From Deltaproteobacteria bacterium (GTDB lineage: Bacteria > Desulfobacterota > B13-G15 > RBG-16-54-18): 56,352 nucleotides of DNA. The stretch is from positions 1 to 56,352 of the forward strand of contig JAFGNJ010000017.1 of assembly GCA_016927065.1 (NCBI GenBank), written 5' to 3'. The translations under genes and the position numbers were made by a program. Below, in pieces: positions 1 to 6,814 of this stretch (position 1 is its first letter; each line of letters begins with the position of its first letter). The notes below the pieces were generated by a model. That model searched no databases, was not told where the DNA came from, and saw only the letters and a list, made by a program, of their open reading frames with translations.

Positions 1-11
1 TGAGCTTATCC

Positions 12-33
12 CCCAAATAACAAAGAATTTGGG
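12..33. other. Short inverted repeat
   Basis: CCCAAAT at 12-18 pairs with ATTTGGG at 27-33 around an 8-nt loop. No clean T-run follows, so this is at best the 3' end of a transcript that starts outside the window. Confidence 0.3.
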
Positions 34-133
34 ACATATTAACATAAAATCACCTGAAATTAAATTATTTGGGCAACAGCCCGTTTACTCTTGACATTAT
101 TTTAATTTTAATAAAGAAGAAAAGGAGATGATC

Positions 134-628
134 ATGTCTGTAAAATGCTTTTTTGACATTAGTGCCGACGAAAATCCCTTGGGCAAAGTTGTTTTTGAAT
201 TAGCAGACGATGTCGTGCCGAAGACGGCTGAAAACTTTAGGACATTGTGCACCTGGGAACGCGGATTTGGTTACAAGGGAAGCACGTTTCATCGGGTCAT
301 TAATGATTTTATGTGCCAGGGGGGTGATTTTACAAACCACGACGGAACCGGCGGCAAGTCGATCTATGGCGACAAATTTGCCGATGAAAATTTTAAACTA
401 AAACATACCGGCCCTGGAATGTTAAGTATGGCCAACGCCGGTCCGAATACCAATGGTTCTCAATTCTTTATCACATTAGTCAAGACAGAGTGGCTTGACG
501 GCAAACACGTGGTTTTTGGCAAGGTTGTAGAAGGAATGGAGGTCATTAAGGAAATAGAAAAGTATGGATCAGCGAGCGGTCAGACTTCCAAGAAGATAGT
601 TATCTCAGACTGCGGACAAATTGAATGA
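134..628 (+). CDS. Cyclophilin-type peptidyl-prolyl cis-trans isomerase, eukaryote-like
   Basis: A 164-residue single-domain cyclophilin that catalyses cis-trans isomerisation of Xaa-Pro bonds. There is no signal peptide, so it should be cytoplasmic. The active-site residues known from human cyclophilin A are present one position earlier: Arg54, Phe59, Gln62, Phe112, Trp120 and His125. Trp120 is the cyclosporin-binding tryptophan that typical bacterial PpiA/PpiB proteins usually lack. Long stretches ([34 protein letters not shown]) read almost like the animal protein. I chose the ATG at 134 because AAAGGAG at 121-127 abuts the ATG at 128 but lies 6 nt from 134. It appears monocistronic. Transfer from a eukaryote is an inference from the residue pattern. 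Confidence 0.95.
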   Translation: MSVKCFFDISADENPLGKVVFELADDVVPKTAENFRTLCTWERGFGYKGSTFHRVINDFMCQGGDFTNHDGTGGKSIYGDKFADENFKLKHTGPGMLSMANAGPNTNGSQFFITLVKTEWLDGKHVVFGKVVEGMEVIKEIEKYGSASGQTSKKIVISDCGQIE

Positions 629-966
629 TTTTATGAGGGAGTATTAAACAGGGACAGTCATTGACTTAGGACAACGGGGAAAACGCAACTCCGCTCGCAA
701 TCAGTGGAGCGGTAATGCAGGGTCAGGTGAAGAAGCGGGGTCAGGCCCTGACTTAAGACAAGGGGGAAATCGGAGAAAAAAAGGGAATGGAGCTAAAACT
801 ATTTAATATCTTGAAAGATAAAAAGATGGAAGAGGGGATGATAAAATATTTAAATAAGTTTAGAGTCCCATTTAAGCGACCCCCTTGCTTACATTTTGGA
901 CAACCAAGAATTTACTCAGCTTTATTAGTCGGCATATTAATCACCATTTAAAGGAGATTAGAAAAA
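629..966. repeat. Gene-free stretch with REP-like repeats
   Basis: A 338-bp gap. Two related units, TGACTTAGGACAACGGGG at 662-679 and TGACTTAAGACAAGGGGG at 751-768, form a direct repeat. Between them CCGCTC (691-696) pairs with GAGCGG (707-712), and GTCAGG-C-CCTGAC (around 740-753) is a near-perfect palindrome. A block holding CGCAATCAG and CGGTAATGCAGGGTCAG (694-726) recurs at 1585-1616. Such short, palindromic, scattered units resemble REP elements mobilised by IS200-like (RAYT) transposases. No transposase is present. The rest (770-950) is AT-rich with no convincing gene. Confidence 0.5.
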
Positions 967-1185
967 GTGAAATGCCTTAACTGTGGAAAAGAAGCATTTA
1001 AAAACGGGTTATTAATGGAAGACGAATCAACCACTTTTGCTCCCGGAGAAGCTTACAAAATTGAATACCAAAATGACGACAGGTTCATACGGTGCCCACA
1101 CTGTGGAGCAAAGAATATATTTGCTGACAGAAAAACTGAAAACGGGGTTACCCAAATGTATTTTCAACGCTTTGAAATGGACTGA
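967..1185 (+). CDS. Small zinc-ribbon protein (probable gene-cassette gene)
   Basis: A 72-residue protein with two CxxC pairs, CLNC at residues 3-6 and CPHC at 43-46, which should bind one zinc ion. Between them lies a stretch with a predicted beta character. The GTG start is supported by AAGGAG at 951-956, 10 nt upstream. I do not recognise a named family. The stop codon is 6 nt before an attC-like recombination site (1192-1246), which is the normal arrangement in an integron cassette, so the gene was probably acquired this way. Function is unknown. A regulatory or nucleic-acid-binding role is only a possibility. Confidence 0.75.
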   Translation: MKCLNCGKEAFKNGLLMEDESTTFAPGEAYKIEYQNDDRFIRCPHCGAKNIFADRKTENGVTQMYFQRFEMD

Positions 1186-1191
1186 AAATCC

Positions 1192-1246
1192 TTATAACAA
1201 ACAAATTCACCTGACGTCTTCGCCACAGGTGATCTGAACGTTATAC
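1192..1246 (+). other. attC-like integron recombination site
   Basis: 55 bp with the architecture of an attC site. The outer box TTATAAC (1192-1198) pairs with GTTATAC (1240-1246) over six positions. An inner box containing TCACCTG pairs with CAGGTGA across about 12 nt, with an unpaired spacer between the boxes. It starts directly after the stop of the zinc-ribbon gene. The left outer box departs from the RYYYAAC consensus at its first positions. No integrase gene is visible. Confidence 0.6.
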
Positions 1247-1376
1247 ATTATGAAACATTATTTTAGCGTGTATGTATAGTTGGCCGAAAGGACAATGAAG
1301 ATACGAAAAACCATAACTTACTACGCAGCGCCCTTTGCGGCGAGAAGATAATTGATAACAGGAAAGGATGTACACA

Positions 1377-1490
1377 ATGGGAGACAAAGGCGGCAAGAAG
1401 GATAAAAACAAGAGCCAGAAACAGAAGAATAGAAAACAGGAACAAAAGATAAAAAAGAAGTTAGATAAGCAACCGAAAAGAACCCCGTAA
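1377..1490 (+). CDS. 37-residue Lys/Gln-rich small protein
   Basis: A very basic 37-residue peptide beginning MGDKGGKKDKNKSQ and ending DKQPKRTP. Nearly half of its residues are Lys or Arg. The ATG at 1377 has GGAAAGGA (1361-1368) about 8 nt upstream. It is shorter than usual gene-calling cutoffs. I recall small proteins starting MGDK and ending in a basic RTP tail in Deltaproteobacteria, but could not check this. It should be intrinsically disordered and may bind nucleic acid; both are inferences. The stop codon overlaps a 6-bp hairpin (CCCCGT/ACGGGG, 1483-1500) without a T-run. Confidence 0.6.
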   Translation: MGDKGGKKDKNKSQKQKNRKQEQKIKKKLDKQPKRTP

Positions 1491-1576
1491 CTGAACGGGG
1501 CGCTTGGGGTCGGACCTCAATAACTATTTGATATGAAAGGAAAACGTGGTGAATTACGGTTGAGGTAGGCTGGTTC

Positions 1577-1618
1577 ACTTCGCTTCGCAATCAGCATAAC
1601 GGTAATGCAGGGTCAGCT
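1577..1618. repeat. Second copy of the REP-like block
   Basis: TCGCAATCAG (1585-1594) and CGGTAATGCAGGGTCAG (1600-1616) repeat the block at 694-726 with a different 5-nt spacer. It ends 7 nt before the first ATG of the broken membrane gene and may have displaced that gene's native promoter and ribosome-binding site. Confidence 0.5.
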
Positions 1619-1622
1619 TTTT

Positions 1623-1991
1623 ATGGTCGATACGAATCACATTGCTCTTGGAATCGTCATTATTCTTGTCTTCATCTGGTGATTCGCACGCACCCGCCAG
1701 CTCTACCTGACGTCTCTTCACGTGCATGCCGGTGGCTCAGAACCCATTCCATTCAACCCGCATGATCTTCGCAGCTTTATCCAACAAGTCCTCTTGGGAC
1801 GGCGCAGCGTAAAGCCGGCATCGTTTTTCATCAGGGCGTGTGTCCTGGCAATTGTCGCACTGTGTCTTCTCCCTTTCAAAGACTACGAACCTCTCCTCTC
1901 CTGGCTTGTCATCGTCCTGATTGCTCTCTATGTCCCCTGGTGCATCCTCCATGGCGTCGTCCTAAAGAAAAGGTTTTTTGTTCTTGATTGA
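1623..1991 (+). pseudogene. Small membrane protein interrupted by an in-frame TGA
   Basis: The frame from ATG 1623 encodes 19 residues ending in a hydrophobic run (ALGIVIILVFIW), then TGA at 1680-1682, then continues without further stops to 1991. The joined reading makes sense: a first membrane helix, the positively charged FARTRQ, a soluble loop, and two more hydrophobic segments (around IRACVLAIVALCLL and LLSWLVIVLIALYV), about 122 codons. The simplest cause is TGG to TGA. A shorter 89-residue product could start at GTG 1722, but it has no ribosome-binding site. No good Shine-Dalgarno precedes 1623. No selenocysteine element was recognised. Family unknown. Confidence 0.5.
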
Positions 1992-2098
1992 TGCCAAAAG
2001 ATGCTTACATTGATCCTAAGCCGCGGTAGGTGGTTTGGGAGATGAAAATTACAATTAATAACAAATACACTTTTATCGATGAAAAAAGGGAGGGAACC

Positions 2099-2599
2099 AT
2101 GAAAAGGAACATATTTTTAGTAGGTGCAATCTGCCTCATTTTGACCTTAGGTGCGTATGCCTATGCAGCGGAAATGTTCGGGGCAAGGGGGGCGCAAGAA
2201 ACGGCTGATCCCACGCTAGAAGAGATGCTGACGTATGCCATCCAGGACGAATATTTGGCCCGCGCTGAATATTACTTCATTATTGATAAGTATGGGTCTA
2301 TACGTCCTTTCTCAAACATCGTACAATCGGAAGAACAGCACGTTAGCATGCTCGAACCCCTGTTTACCAAGTACGGGTTTGCGGTGCCTAAAGATACTGC
2401 GAAGGAGCATCTCATTGTGCCAGATGATATGAAAGTGGCCTTGGAAACCTGTGTGAAGGCTGAGGTTGACAACATTGCGATGTACGAATCATTTTTAGCC
2501 AAATCGCTCCCTGATGATGTCAGGGTTGTGTTTGAGAGCTTGAAGAATGCATCGGGCAATCATCTCGAGGCATTTAGGAACGCCCTGAGCAGATATTAA
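2099..2599 (+). CDS. DUF2202 ferritin-like exported protein
   Basis: A 166-residue protein. Residues 1-23 form a signal peptide (KRN, then IFLVGAICLILTLGAYAYA), so the mature protein is periplasmic or cell-surface. The remainder is a four-helix ferritin-like domain of the DUF2202 type. Candidate metal ligands are the Glu residues in DEYLARAEY, the ExxH in SEEQHVSM, the Glu residues in KAEVDNIAMYE, and His in NHLEAF. Such domains often bind a di-iron centre, but the family's reaction is not established. I chose ATG 2099 because AAAGGGAGGG (2085-2094) precedes it; an upstream in-frame extension to 2030 would bury the signal peptide. Confidence 0.85.
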   Translation: MKRNIFLVGAICLILTLGAYAYAAEMFGARGAQETADPTLEEMLTYAIQDEYLARAEYYFIIDKYGSIRPFSNIVQSEEQHVSMLEPLFTKYGFAVPKDTAKEHLIVPDDMKVALETCVKAEVDNIAMYESFLAKSLPDDVRVVFESLKNASGNHLEAFRNALSRY

Positions 2600-2618
2600 G
2601 GATTACATTGAGGAAGGA

Positions 2619-2655
2619 TTCGGGGACGCTGTTCAACTTGGACAACGTCCCCGAA
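2619..2655. repeat. REP-like inverted repeat
   Basis: TTCGGGGACG (2619-2628) pairs with the arm ending GTCCCCGAA (2647-2655), a stem of about 14 bp with one mismatch around the loop TCAACTTGG. The core GACAACGTCCCC is echoed by AACAACGTCTCCC at 27511-27523 and ACAACGTCTCCC near 51364-51375, so a dispersed family is present in this genome. Confidence 0.5.
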
Positions 2656-2803
2656 ATGTCTCCGGGCAACCCTTGACAGCACTCTTTGATTTTATTGATA
2701 CGCTTGGGAAAAGGTAAGAATCGTTCATTTCCTTCCTTTCCGGCAAGAATACCACCGATTAAATCAATTCGTCTTTAATCTCCAAAGCAGAGGAAACGAT
2801 TAG

Positions 2804-2823
2804 CGCACTATTGAAATAGTGCG
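2804..2823. other. Perfect 9-bp hairpin
   Basis: CGCACTATT (2804-2812) and AATAGTGCG (2815-2823) are exact complements separated by 2 nt, best drawn as 8 bp around a TGAA loop. No T-run follows. It could be an operator or an RNA hairpin. Confidence 0.35.
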
Positions 2824-3075
2824 TTGCCATTCATCCGCTTTCAATCTAATTATGAATAAATCTTCATCCTATTTTAATCTCCCATTAATGTTACTCATGC
2901 TATAGTTGCTCCCGTTTTGTGAAAAACATCATCGTCGGCACTGAAGATATATATTAAAGGACTCAATGAAAGCAGCATCTCAAGGAACGCGATCAAACTT
3001 TGCTGATAAACTGCGATGTCGCCGCATTCAGCAGCACCAGTCCATGCCGGTGAGGCGAGACAGAAAGGAAATAGT

Positions 3076-3417
3076 ATGATTTCATTGTCTGGGGAATATA
3101 GGATATTAATTGTTGTAATATGTAGTTTAATTGCAGTGTCTTTAATCTTAACATCATGTTGTTATAAGAATTCACGTAAGAAAGCATGGTATGAATATCT
3201 TTGGAAGGGTTTCTTTTTGATGTCGATAGGTTGTATCTTAATTCTTCTTGGTTTAACTTTGAATATTCCGCAACCATTTAATGTAATTAGACAAGTCGTT
3301 GTTCTCCCCCTCGGCATATATGGTTTTTCGCTTGTTATGGTTGGGGAGAGAAAGAAGAAGGGCCTTCAAACAAGCAGCAAAGATGAATTGACGGCGCGAA
3401 TAGCGAGACTCTTATGA
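3076..3417 (+). CDS. Small two-helix membrane protein
   Basis: A 113-residue protein of unknown family. A hydrophobic helix at about residues 10-28 (ILIVVICSLIAVSLILTSCC) and two further segments (about 42-60 and 70-90) suggest two or three membrane passes, followed by a basic, soluble tail. The tail KDELTARIARLL looks helical. I chose ATG 3076 because AAAGGA at 3064-3069 is 6 nt away; an upstream in-frame ATG at 3016 lacks such a site. Base composition is AT-rich relative to the flanking DUF3108 gene. Confidence 0.6.
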   Translation: MISLSGEYRILIVVICSLIAVSLILTSCCYKNSRKKAWYEYLWKGFFLMSIGCILILLGLTLNIPQPFNVIRQVVVLPLGIYGFSLVMVGERKKKGLQTSSKDELTARIARLL

Positions 3418-3544
3418 AAAAGCTGGAGTGAAGGAGAAAACACTGTTGCAGGGTCCAAGATCTTTTTTGCCCCCTCAATGCTCTACGCTTATTGCATCTC
3501 GTCTTTCTTATAACCTGCGTTCAACCGCATCTCTTTGCAGATTC

Positions 3545-4312
3545 CTACCATACCTCAACCCGCTCTAATTCAAACTCCACGCTTCCCAGAGAGGGGAGCT
3601 CCAGGGTGATATTGACGGGCAACCTCCGCTCATCATCGGTATACCATATCTTTATGGTCCCTTCTTGGTCTCCCAGACTGCTGAAGGGGACCTCGGACTC
3701 CAGACAGACGGCCTTTACCTCGCCGTAGAGGGGAGTAGAGATCTCCGTGCATTTCGCAGCGAATGTCACCTCTCTGATTTTGATTCCATCGTAGATGGTC
3801 ATCTCTATCTGGTTGTCATCCTCCCCCTCTGCCTCCAGAAAAGATTTGAGGAAGATGGTAAGGGGATCATAGGTGTTGGGGGGGACCGTCACCTCTTCCA
3901 CGGTATGGGGGTCTACTCGTTCCACCATTACCTTGCCGCTATTATTATCGAAGGTGAGGATGTCGGTGTAGAGTTTTTTTTGGGCGAAGACCCCTCTTTG
4001 ATTTATCCTTTTCACATATCGCCACGGAGCTAAGTCGTCCTCTTTGACATAGGAGCAGAAACGGTTGTGCATCTTAAAAAAGGGGCGGATAATGCCGGTA
4101 GTATCCACGGCGGCCCTTATTACGTGTAGAGGGCCATCCCGCTCTATAGAGAGCGAGGCCGTGATGATGGTGTTCCCCAGCTTTTGGACCCGGTAGTGAA
4201 AACTGATCCCATTTTTGACCTCTCCCGGTATCGACGGGTGCCCGATCGCTTGAGGAAGAAGGGCGCACAAAAGCATGAAGAACGCCATGGGTATGGTCAT
4301 GAGCCGCTTCAT
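3545..4312 (-). CDS. DUF3108 periplasmic protein
   Basis: A 255-residue exported protein. Residues 1-24 are a signal peptide (MKRLMTIPMAFFMLLCALLP). The rest matches the DUF3108 pattern: an opening strand FHYRVQKLGNTIITASLSIE, a central stretch about thin substituents of lysine-rich turns (QKKLYTDILTFD), the NTYDPLTIFLKSFL segment, and a final repeat of strands (GTIKIWYTDDERRLPVNITL). DUF3108 proteins are lipoprotein-localisation-like beta folds of unsettled function, usually periplasmic. Read on the minus strand and apparently alone. The family assignment is from memory of these motifs. Confidence 0.75.
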   Translation of the reverse strand: MKRLMTIPMAFFMLLCALLPQAIGHPSIPGEVKNGISFHYRVQKLGNTIITASLSIERDGPLHVIRAAVDTTGIIRPFFKMHNRFCSYVKEDDLAPWRYVKRINQRGVFAQKKLYTDILTFDNNSGKVMVERVDPHTVEEVTVPPNTYDPLTIFLKSFLEAEGEDDNQIEMTIYDGIKIREVTFAAKCTEISTPLYGEVKAVCLESEVPFSSLGDQEGTIKIWYTDDERRLPVNITLELPSLGSVEFELERVEVW

Positions 4313-4426
4313 CCCCCGTCAACCTCCTTTTTGTTTAAGCTCCTCGGCCATTTCCTCAATGCCGGTCATTATATCCGCTTACCAAGAGTAAAGGCAAGAG
4401 AAACGATAACGCTGAAGCTATAAACC

Positions 4427-4456
4427 TTGACAAATCTCTTTCAGGCATACTATCTT
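4427..4456 (+). promoter_or_regulatory. Sigma70-type promoter of the ABC operon
   Basis: TTGACA at 4427-4432, an 18-nt spacer and TATCTT at 4451-4456. A start near 4463 would give a leader of about 160 nt before the lipoprotein gene at 4626. Confidence 0.6.
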
Positions 4457-4462
4457 AAAGGA

Positions 4463-4620
4463 ACTGAAGTCGTCCAATACAGGCAGGAAGCCTGGTTAAC
4501 TACAATAGCCGTAAAGATTTAATAGTTATCTGGAAAGAATGAAGCCACGAAGGCGTTTCACCCCTGAAGGGGTGGAGGCAGTCGTGGTTTTTTTTGCAAT
4601 ATCATAGAACTGAAGGAGGA
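4463..4620 (+). promoter_or_regulatory. Structured leader ending in a terminator (attenuator or riboswitch candidate)
   Basis: Two elements are visible. CAGGC (4480-4484) pairs with GCCTG (4490-4494). Later, CCACGA (4545-4550) pairs with TCGTGG (4582-4587), enclosing CACCCC/GGGGTG (4559-4564/4569-4574, TGAA loop), followed by eight T residues (4588-4595). AAGGAGG at 4613-4619 and the ATG at 4626 come just after. A terminator between promoter and first gene normally means conditional read-through. I could not match it to a known riboswitch class. Confidence 0.5.
4545..4595 (+). terminator. Rho-independent terminator in the leader
   Basis: Nested stem (outer 6 bp, inner 6 bp with GC-rich CACCCC/GGGGTG) and an uninterrupted T8 tract. 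Asymmetric internal loops of 8 and 7 nt separate the two helices. Confidence 0.65.
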
Positions 4621-4625
4621 AATGT

Positions 4626-6197
4626 ATGAAAGCGATAATCTGGGAAAGACTCCTGTTTCTCATAACAATCGGCTTCGTACTAGTAGGGTGCTTATTGCTG
4701 TTATTTACATCATGCAGCCGGGACTCAGGAGAAATGCAATCGTATACAATAGCCGACAACACCGGCGATTGGGGCTATCCATCACCCTACACCCATTATT
4801 CCCGCGGCCCTGGATATATCATGATGAGTTTCATCTTCGAGACGCTGGTCTGGAAGGATGCGGCCGATTTCGTGCCGCAGCTGGCCAGCAAATGGGAGTA
4901 CCATGCCGATGAAAATGCCTATGTGTTTCGATTGCAGAAGGATGTGCAGTGGCACGACGGAGTCAGCTTTACCGCAGAGGACGTCGTCTTTACATTTCAA
5001 TACACCAAAGAACACCCCTATGCGTGGGTCGATAACACGATTGTGAAGTCAGTGGAGGCCGTGGATCCCTATACGGTAAAAATCTACCTCAGCCGTCCCT
5101 ATGCCCCGTTCCTGCATGACGTGGCGGGAACTCAGCCCATTATGCCGAAGCACATATGGGAGGGTGTCGACCAGCCCGATCAATTCACAGGACCTGAGGC
5201 GGTTATCGGCACCGGACCCTATACGCTTGCCGATTACAGCAAAGGGCACGGCACCTATCTCTATAAACCTTTTGATATGTATTACCTCGGGAAACCGGCG
5301 GTGGAAGAAATCAAAGTAGTCAAGATTAGCGCAGAGATGATCCCCGCGGCATTGAAGGGAGGGTCGGCAGATGCAGGTTCGATACCCCCCGAGGTTGTCT
5401 CCGATATGAAAGAGGCAGGCCTCAGCATCATTACGGCGCCGGTCGCCTGGAATGCGAAGATGACCATAAACCATAAGAAGTCGCCCCTCTCCTCCAAAAA
5501 ATTCCGCCAGGCGTTGGCATACGCCATAGATCGAGACGCACTGGTGCAGATTACCCAGCGAGGACACGCAGTTGCCGGCAGCCCCGGGATGGTGCCGCCG
5601 ACCAGCGCTTGGTATAATCCCAAAACGCCGCAGTATCGATACGACCCGTCTTTGACAGGGCGCCTGCTGGAAGAACTCGGGTACAAACGGGAAGGCGCCT
5701 ATTTTAGCAAGGACGGAAAGGAACTGAGGTTGGAACTTATGACGACCGCTCAGTTCAAGGACGTGGGGCACTTTGTCGCTCAGCAACTGACTGAAGCCGG
5801 TATTAGGATAGACTTTAAGACCCTGGAGGCAAAGACGGTTGACGCCAAGGTAGCGGCATGGGACTTTAACCTGTCCATATATGGGCATGGAGGTCTCTAT
5901 GAGCCCTCGGTTTTAAATAGGGTCATTACGGGGAGTGGATTTAACAGCGCCCGATATGACGCCAACAAAACGTTAAACCAACTCCTCAAGACCCAGATTA
6001 CGGAGATGGATCCTGACAAGAGGAAAAGGATTATTTTTGAGATTCAGGAGCTCTATGCCGAGGAACTGCCGGCGCTCACTCTTTATTACCCCCAGTGGTA
6101 CTGGGCACACGATGGGAATATCGATCTTTATTTTACCAGGGATGGTGTTGCCAGCGGTGTTCCCTTGCCCTTGAACAGGATGGCTTTTGTGAAGTGA
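4626..6197 (+). CDS. ABC transporter substrate-binding lipoprotein, family 5 (peptide/nickel type)
   Basis: A 523-residue extracytoplasmic solute-binding protein of the OppA/DppA/NikA family, which captures oligopeptides, nickel chelates or similar compounds and delivers them to the membrane permeases. A long N-terminal hydrophobic stretch (residues 8-29) carries two possible lipobox cysteines (LVGC and FTSC), so it should be lipid-anchored. Family landmarks are FETLVWKDAADFVPQLASKW, the LxxDVQWHDGVSFTAEDVVFTF segment near residue 105, GTGPYTL, and the RQALAYAIDRDALV motif near 290. AAGGAGG lies 6 nt before ATG 4626. First gene of a five-gene operon with its permeases and ATPase. The ligand cannot be read from the sequence. 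Confidence 0.93.
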   Translation: MKAIIWERLLFLITIGFVLVGCLLLLFTSCSRDSGEMQSYTIADNTGDWGYPSPYTHYSRGPGYIMMSFIFETLVWKDAADFVPQLASKWEYHADENAYVFRLQKDVQWHDGVSFTAEDVVFTFQYTKEHPYAWVDNTIVKSVEAVDPYTVKIYLSRPYAPFLHDVAGTQPIMPKHIWEGVDQPDQFTGPEAVIGTGPYTLADYSKGHGTYLYKPFDMYYLGKPAVEEIKVVKISAEMIPAALKGGSADAGSIPPEVVSDMKEAGLSIITAPVAWNAKMTINHKKSPLSSKKFRQALAYAIDRDALVQITQRGHAVAGSPGMVPPTSAWYNPKTPQYRYDPSLTGRLLEELGYKREGAYFSKDGKELRLELMTTAQFKDVGHFVAQQLTEAGIRIDFKTLEAKTVDAKVAAWDFNLSIYGHGGLYEPSVLNRVITGSGFNSARYDANKTLNQLLKTQITEMDPDKRKRIIFEIQELYAEELPALTLYYPQWYWAHDGNIDLYFTRDGVASGVPLPLNRMAFVK

Positions 6198-6215
6198 CAG
6201 AGAAGGAGGACGAGA

Positions 6216-6803
6216 TTGTCGCCAACAAAACGTGATGGTCAACAGCGAATCAATATGTTACTGAGGCAGGTAGGCGTGGTAAAAAGCCCCCTGAAAGAAC
6301 CGAGTCTGGTTGCTGAGTCCGGTGATTTAAGCCGGAAGAGGAGGGCGCTTAGAGCAAAGCAAAGACAAGATGTTGTTTCCGAGATTGTGATAGCAGAGGC
6401 CTTTACGGGCATCCTCGATGAGATTGAGGACTTCTCCCATTGCCTGGTGCTGTATTGGGCCCATCGAGTTCCTCACATGGGACGCTCACTCGTGAAGGCG
6501 CATCCCATGGGGAGGAAGGATTTACCGCTGGTGGGAATTTTTGCCACGTGCAGCCCCGCTCGGCCCAACCCCCTGTGTGCTACCGTCGTGAGGTTGCTTG
6601 AGCACAGAGGTAATCTTCTCACAGTACGGGGGCTCGATGCAATCGATGGCAGTCCGATCATAGATATCAAGCCGTACAACCCCAGCTACTATCCCGTCGG
6701 TGAAGTGAAGATACCACCCTGGCTTGAGCGTATCCACAGGGAATTGGCTGCTGATTCGCCACCAGACACGCGTGAGGGACAAAGCGGGAAACCCTCGGAA
6801 TAA
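6216..6803 (+). CDS. TrmO/TsaA-family protein (SAM-dependent methyltransferase fold)
   Basis: A 195-residue protein with the TsaA/TrmO beta-barrel domain. The hallmark block runs from VGIFATCSPARPNPLCATVV through VRGLDAIDGSPIIDIKPY. E. coli TrmO uses S-adenosylmethionine to N6-methylate t6A37 in threonine tRNA; this protein has only the core domain and lacks the longer C-terminal part of E. coli TrmO. The start is TTG 6216, with AAGGAGGA at 6203-6210. It sits between the binding protein and the permeases of an ABC operon, so its substrate may be the transported compound or a cofactor made from it rather than tRNA. That is inference. Confidence 0.8.
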   Translation: MSPTKRDGQQRINMLLRQVGVVKSPLKEPSLVAESGDLSRKRRALRAKQRQDVVSEIVIAEAFTGILDEIEDFSHCLVLYWAHRVPHMGRSLVKAHPMGRKDLPLVGIFATCSPARPNPLCATVVRLLEHRGNLLTVRGLDAIDGSPIIDIKPYNPSYYPVGEVKIPPWLERIHRELAADSPPDTREGQSGKPSE

Positions 6804-6814
6804 GTCAATCTGCA

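Larger units (their letters stand above)
2600..3075. other. 476-bp gene-free stretch with two hairpins
   Basis: It holds a REP-like inverted repeat (2619-2655) and a 9-bp hairpin (2804-2823). A TTGACA (2673-2678) with TGATAC 17 nt downstream (2696-2701) could be a promoter, though it is far from the next gene. No small gene is convincing here. Confidence 0.4.

Noticed and set aside
91-119. TTGACA at 91-96 as the promoter of the cyclophilin gene
   Set aside because: No acceptable -10 at 16-18 nt; the nearest TAATAA is only 12 nt away, and the start codon follows too closely.
1680-1682. The in-frame TGA as a selenocysteine codon
   Set aside because: No hairpin with a suitable apical loop was recognised just downstream, and Trp to stop is a simpler explanation in a hydrophobic helix.
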